A stretch of 21,258 bases of DNA from Acanthamoeba sp. SK_2022b (lineage: Eukaryota; Discosea; Longamoebia; Acanthamoebidae). The notes below the pieces were generated by a model. That model saw only the letters and a program-made list of their open reading frames with translations, did not search any database and was not told the DNA's origin. The DNA is taken from the NCBI GenBank assembly GCA_027943245.1, contig JANDJZ010000791.1, positions 1-21,258 on the forward strand, given 5' to 3'. Made by a program: the position numbers and the translations under genes. Within the stretch, counting starts at the first letter, position 1. Every line of letters starts with the position of its first letter. Positions 17,519-21,258 of this stretch are shown here, piece by piece.

Positions 17519-19403
17519 ATGACTTCGCAGCGGTGGGCGTGTCTCGTGGCGGTGTGGCTGTTCGCCCTCGTCTGCACCACAGCCTCCGCTGGCCAGACCC
17601 GTAGCTTCCTCCACCTCACTGACATGCACTGGGGTATCCAACTTTGTTATTTCAAACAATTACGTTATTTATTTATTCAAGGCTAAAATTTAATTAAACT
17701 CTTTTCGTATTTAAACCACAGATAAGTACTACACGGTGGGCACCAGCGTGGCGAACCTGTGCCACTACCACGGAGGTAGCCGGTCCGTCGCCAACGCGGC
17801 GGACGACCAGGCCGGGACCTTCGGCGCTCGAGGTTCTTTCCTTTCCCTTTTCCTTCCCGTAAAACAAATGGACAAATTAAATGAAAATAAATAACCCAAT
17901 TTATGATTTATTGATTTTTTTTTTTGATATTATTGTACTAGGGTGTGACTCGCCGTACTCGCTCGTGACTGCCGCGCTGCAGTTCGCTCGCTCCCTCGCG
18001 CCTCTCGACTTCGTGGTGTGGACCGGCGACAACGCGAGGCACAACCGCGACAAGGACTACCTCCCCACCACCCAGGATGAGATCCTCTACGAGAACACCC
18101 AGGCACTCCTCCTACACACACTCGTCCACCCACCCACACCTTCGCCAGCCTCCTTAGGCTGTGCGGACATCTCGACAGGTCACGAGCTGGGTGCGCCAGG
18201 CGTTCCCGTCGCTCACCGTCGTGCCGGCCATCGGCAACAACGACGTCTACCCTCACGACAGCCTGGGCCCCGGTCCCAACCCGGTGGGTCCCAAGCCAGC
18301 GTGTCTGTATGTTGCGTTGTGGGCGTGTGGACTGACCTCACCGCGGCGACGTCCATGGCTCAGATCTTGGCCAACCTCACCGCCAACTGGCAGCAGTGGC
18401 TGAGCCCCAGCAGCCAGCAGACCATGAGCCAGGGCGGCTACTTCGCGACCCAGGTGGCGCCCGGACTCCAGGGTGCGTCGCATGCCCCCCCCCCCTCCGT
18501 TCGAGTAGAGGCGAATAGCACGACTCATCCTCGCCTACCGCAGTCATCTCGCTCAACACCATCTACTGGGCCAACGTACGTCAGCGCATCGACGTATGTG
18601 GTATTTTCGAGTAGAGACCGCTCACTGCGCTCTACTCTCCCCCCCCCCCCACCCTTTTTCCAACCCGCTACGCAGTTCAACACCGAGGTCAAGTCGTGCA
18701 GCCACGACAAGTACCCGGGCGCGCAGCAGTTCGTCTGGCTCGACCAGACCCTCAGCGCCATCCGACAGAGCGGCCAAAAGGTGCAGAGGCCTCCACGGCC
18801 ACTCGACTCTCCCCCCCCCCGCTAACCCGTGCGTGTAGGTGTACCTGACGGGCCACGTCCCGCCGCACAAGGACTACTACTTCGACTCGTGCCTGGAGAA
18901 CTACGAGACCATCACCGCCAACTACGCCGACATCATCGTTGGCCACCTCTTCGGCCACAAGCACTCTGTAAGTCGTCTCCGCCCGCCGCCATGCGGTGAG
19001 AGGTCTGCGTGGGCTCACCCGTCGTGTCGTGTTTGCGCAGGACCACCTGTACGTGCTGAAGAACAACGCGGGCGCCATCCTGGTGGCTCCCTCGGTGCTG
19101 CCGCAGTACAACCCGTCGGTGCGCGTGATCCAGTACGACTCGGACTCGTACGAGATCGTGAACGTCATCACCTACTGGGCCAGCCTCGACGCCGCCAACG
19201 CCAAGGGCCAGGTGACGTTCGAGAAGGAGTACGACATGGTGTCGGCCTACGGGCTCACGCCGCCGCTCAACACCGACCAGCTGCTGGCCATGAAGCAGAA
19301 GATCGACAACAGCCCCGCCATGACCAAGCTCTACACCTTCTACAAGTATGTGAGCAGCGGCATGACCAAGGCCACCCACATCGCTGGCCACCCCAACTGC
19401 TAG
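17519..19403 (+). CDS. Secreted endopolyphosphatase-like metallophosphoesterase, PPN1 type (409 aa, 9 exons)
   Basis: Exons: 17519-17633, 17722-17832, 17942-18102, 18179-18283, 18364-18472, 18544-18575, 18676-18780, 18839-18967, 19041-19403; 410 codons with TAG. PPN1 enzymes cut inorganic polyphosphate chains inside vacuoles or acidic compartments; acid sphingomyelinases are relatives. Motifs of the calcineurin-like fold: signal peptide 1-24 (hydrophobic core ACLVAVWLFALVC), FLHLTDMHW (D35, H37), GCDSP (76-80), FVVWTGDNARHNRD (D105, H109), PAIGNNDVYPHD (GNND 148-151), LTGHVPP (H252), and IIVGHLFGHKHSDH (H282, H286, H288). APSVLPQYNPSVRV follows. GCDSP, WTGDN.RH, GNNDV.PH and the PxYNPSxR segment favour PPN1 over acid sphingomyelinase. 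It lacks the long C-terminal part of yeast PPN1. The third intron seems to start with GC (CAG|GCACTC at 18103); a GTCCAC donor 33 nt later also keeps phase. Confidence 0.88.
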
Positions 19404-19694
19404 TCGCAGCGGCGCCCCAACAATGGTCATTGTACTGCTGCCGCTTGCTTGCTTGTTTGATTTGGCGGAGCTCTGGGAAAGCACCTGCCCACAAAGGCAA
19501 GACGCCCCCCCCCCCGCCCTCTTCTCTTAATCCCACAGGCGGCAAGCAGGCCGTTGGCTCGTGCCAACATCGCCTGCTTGCCGCCCGTGACATTAAGAGG
19601 GAGGTGGAGCGGAACTTGGCCGTAGTCTCCGTCGTCGTTGGACGTTGTTGGGGTCGGTCCGTTGCAGGCGCACAAGCGTTGTGTCGGTCTCCTC
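19404..19694. other. Phosphoesterase 3' flank with a long hairpin
   Basis: No gene is seen. It contains a run of about 10 C (19505-19515) and the inverted repeat annotated at 19524-19599. Confidence 0.5.
19524..19599. repeat. Long inverted repeat (about 35-bp arms, 4-nt loop)
   Basis: The left arm 19524-19558 (CTCTTAAT ... GGCGGCAAGCAGGC ... GTTGGC) is almost the reverse complement of the right arm 19563-19599, with loop TCGT. The 14-bp GGCGGCAAGCAGGC core, the 8-bp CTCTTAAT end and the 6-bp GTTGGC at the loop match exactly; only a few central mismatches and a small indel interrupt it. It could be an RNA hairpin in the 3' UTR or a foldback element. Confidence 0.85.
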
Positions 19695-19958
19695 CGTTGT
19701 TGTCGGCGTCACGGTCTCCGTCGTCGTCGTCGTCGTCGTCATCTGTGTCGGCGTCACGGTCTCCATCGTCGTCGTCGTCGTCGTCGTCGTCATCTGTGTC
19801 GGCGTCGCGGTCTCCGTCGTCGTCGTCGTCTGTGTGTCGGCGTCGCGGTCTCCGTCGTCTGTACATCGGCGTCGTCGTCGTTCACCACGCTGGTCACCTT
19901 CGCCTTGAGCGAGTCGAAGGCGGCGCCCACCTTTGCGAGCACGGGGACACGTTGTTGT

Positions 19959-20078
19959 CGGCGTCACGGTCTCCATCGTCGTCGGCGTCACGGTCTCCAT
20001 CGTCGTCGGCGTCACGGTCTCCATCGTCGTCGGCGTCACGGTCTCCATCGTCGTCGGCGTCACGGTCTCCATCGTCGT
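19959..20078. repeat. Tandem array, 5 x 24 bp, perfect
   Basis: Five identical 24-bp units (each beginning CGGCGTCACGGTCTCC). On the minus strand one frame reads as METVTPTT repeated every 8 residues, a Thr/Pro-rich pattern; another reads DGDRDADD. Confidence 0.92.
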
Positions 20079-20140
20079 CGGCGTCTCCGTCTGGCGTCAC
20101 GGTCGTCGTCGTCTCTCCATCGTCTGCGTCACGGTCGGTC

Positions 20141-20340
20141 GGCGTCTCCGTCTGCGTGTCGGCGTCTCCGTCTGCGTGTCGGCGTCTCCGTCTGCGTGTC
20201 GGCGTCTCCGTCTGCGTGTCGGCGTCTCCGTCTGCGTGTCGGCGTCTCCGTCTGCGTGTCGGCGTCTCCGTCTGCGTGTCGGCGTCTCCGTCTGCGTGTC
20301 GGCGTCTCCGTCTGCGTGTCGGCGTCTCCGTCTGCGTGTC
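20141..20340. repeat. Tandem array, 10 x 20 bp, perfect
   Basis: Ten identical copies of GGCGTCTCCGTCTGCGTGTC. Because 20 is not a multiple of 3, each reading frame cycles through the same 20-residue peptide, so all three plus-strand frames stay open. Perfect identity implies recent expansion or homogenisation. Confidence 0.97.
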
Positions 20341-20400
20341 GGCGTCGCGGTCTCCGTCGTCGTCGTCGTCTGCACATCGGCGTCACAGTCTCCCGTCGGT

Positions 20401-20739
20401 CCGATGTTATGGACTTATACCGTTGCCTTAGCGTTTTGATGCACACGTCTCGGTCAGTCAGCGGGCTCTTGGTGTTGTAGGATGTCTTTGGCGGATAGCT
20501 TGCGTCGGTAGGTCGTAAGTCGTGGCTGGCTGTCCATAAACGCGTGATTGTTGGTCAGCCGTCGCAGTTGTCGGTCGGTAGATCGGAGGTACACAGGCAA
20601 GTGATCTGTTCAAGAGGTGGATTCACGGGCAGAGTCGATCGGTGGAATGGGTCAGGTGAGGAAGGGCACGGGTGCTGTCAGTCCAGTCGAAGCAAGAGAG
20701 AAAACGGGTGAAGCTGCTTCATGGAGCAGGGCGGCGGAA
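20401..20739. other. Unique sequence between two repeat fields
   Basis: About 340 bp with no recognised gene. A 51-codon stop-to-stop minus-strand frame with balanced composition ends at 20454. A (GTC)n run begins near 20744, at the right side. Confidence 0.45.
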
Positions 20740-21115
20740 GGGGCGTCGTCGTCGTCGTCGTAGTCCACCGAGGCACGGGGGAGGCGTCGTCGTGGGTTAC
20801 AGGCACGAAGGGGGGCGTCGTCGTAGGGTCCACAGGCACGAAGGGGGGGCGTCGTCGTAGGGTCCCACAGGCACGAAGGGGGCGTCGTCGTAGGGTCCAC
20901 AGGCACGAAGGGAGGCGTCGTCGTAGAGGTCCACAGGCACGAAGGGCAGGTCCACAGACACCTGAAGGGGCAGGTCCACAGGCACGGGGGGGCAGGTCCA
21001 CAGGCACGAAGGGGGCAGGTCCACAGGCACGAAGGGGGCAGGTCCACAGGCTGAGGGGGCGGGTCCACAGGCACGAAGGGGGGCGGGTCCACAGGCACGA
21101 AGGGGGGCGGGTCGT
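20740..21115. repeat. GGTCCACAGGCACGAAGGG-type minisatellite
   Basis: About a dozen imperfect units. The left part uses longer units of about 36 bp containing GTCGTCGTAG, and the right part shorter units of about 22-26 bp with variable G runs. On the minus strand the core reads FVPVD in one frame, but the variable G runs shift frame from unit to unit, so a translated Pro-rich protein is not supported as it stands. Confidence 0.88.
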
Positions 21116-21258
21116 CGGATCGGCTCGGTCACAAGAAGTAGAGGCAGAGGAGAAAGGGCGGCAAGGCGTGGTGTGCGAAGAGCGGCAGGGGGGGGGCAGG
21201 GAGTACGGACACGGCGGAAGGGCAGGGAGACAACCAGCGAAGAAGCCGACGGGGGGCA
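21116..21258. other. G-rich right edge, no gene seen
   Basis: Purine-rich low-complexity DNA continuing from the repeat field, with several G runs. Confidence 0.5.

Larger units (their letters stand above)
19695..20400. repeat. Minisatellite field built on a GGCGTC.CGGTCTCC(G/A)TCGTCGTC-like core
   Basis: About 700 bp of related tandem units. 19695-19870 is irregular (variable TCG runs joined by ATCTGTGTCGGCGTC), 19959-20078 is regular with a 24-bp period, and 20141-20340 is regular with a 20-bp period. Long open frames on both strands are by-products of stop-free repeat units. A short non-repeat island (about 19880-19956) is noted in the findings. Confidence 0.9.

Noticed and set aside
20141..20340. 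Possible CRISPR array
   Set aside because: The units are contiguous and identical with no spacers, and the genome is eukaryotic.
18839..20431. 530-codon plus-strand open frame
   Set aside because: Its start is the true exon 8 of the phosphoesterase, but it then runs through an intron in the wrong frame for exon 9 and on into stop-free minisatellite units.
20097..20446. Minus-strand frames reading TQTETPTRRRRRRHADGDAD repeats
   Set aside because: Direct by-product of the 20-bp array, which is open in several frames; no unique coding sequence is attached.
20454..20609. 51-codon minus-strand frame with balanced composition
   Set aside because: Plausible codon use, but too short, with no homology, no splice partner I can justify, and between repeat fields; left uncalled.

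Overview
The window reads as nuclear DNA of a free-living amoeba, most likely Acanthamoeba (castellanii-like). The support is GC-rich coding sequence, genes cut into many short exons by introns of roughly 60-230 bp, typically with GTACG/GTGCG-type donors, eukaryotic Pol II gene families, and 5S rRNA genes whose 118-nt sequence looks like the published Acanthamoeba 5S as I remember it. No prokaryotic or viral gene is visible. I built the exon chains by hand, from splice sites that keep the reading frame and from family conservation. Every multi-exon model below closes in frame.

Layout, left to right. 1-215 (-) is the N-terminus of an unrecognised protein that runs off the left edge. 924-2982 (-) is a six-exon gene for a 534-aa charged helical protein with 13 copies of an acid-then-arginine motif. 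3310-5230 (-) is a seven-exon AMN1/FBXL-type leucine-rich-repeat protein. 5415-7685 (-) is a ten-exon ORC1 (origin recognition complex ATPase). 7768-8513 holds a tRNA-Arg(UCG) gene (-) and a 5S rRNA gene (+) split by a 215-bp insertion. 8735-10580 (+) is XRCC4, the non-homologous end-joining scaffold, in ten exons. 10739-11413 holds a second, almost identical tRNA-Arg copy (-) and an intact 5S gene (-). 11699-12192 (-) is mitochondrial ribosomal protein L41 (yeast MRPL27). 12504-15509 (+) is a 16-exon base-exchange phosphatidylserine synthase. 15678-17031 (-) is a GalNAc-transferase-like glycosyltransferase without a lectin domain. 17519-19403 (+) is a secreted PPN1-type endopolyphosphatase-like phosphoesterase. 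19404-21258 carries no recognisable gene; it has a strong hairpin, three tandem-repeat fields and GC-rich low-complexity DNA.

The genes are ordinary housekeeping and accessory eukaryotic genes with no operon logic. The notable context is that ORC1 and XRCC4, both chromosome-maintenance genes, diverge from a 1-kb interval occupied by Pol III genes. That Pol III pair is repeated about 3 kb away with the tRNA in direct orientation and the 5S inverted. The most unusual items are the split 5S gene with an 11-bp direct duplication, the 127-bp near-identical tRNA cassette with a TATA-like box and a 12-bp palindrome upstream, the 33-residue-period charged protein, three candidate GC-AG introns, and a perfect 10 x 20-bp tandem array that is open in all frames.
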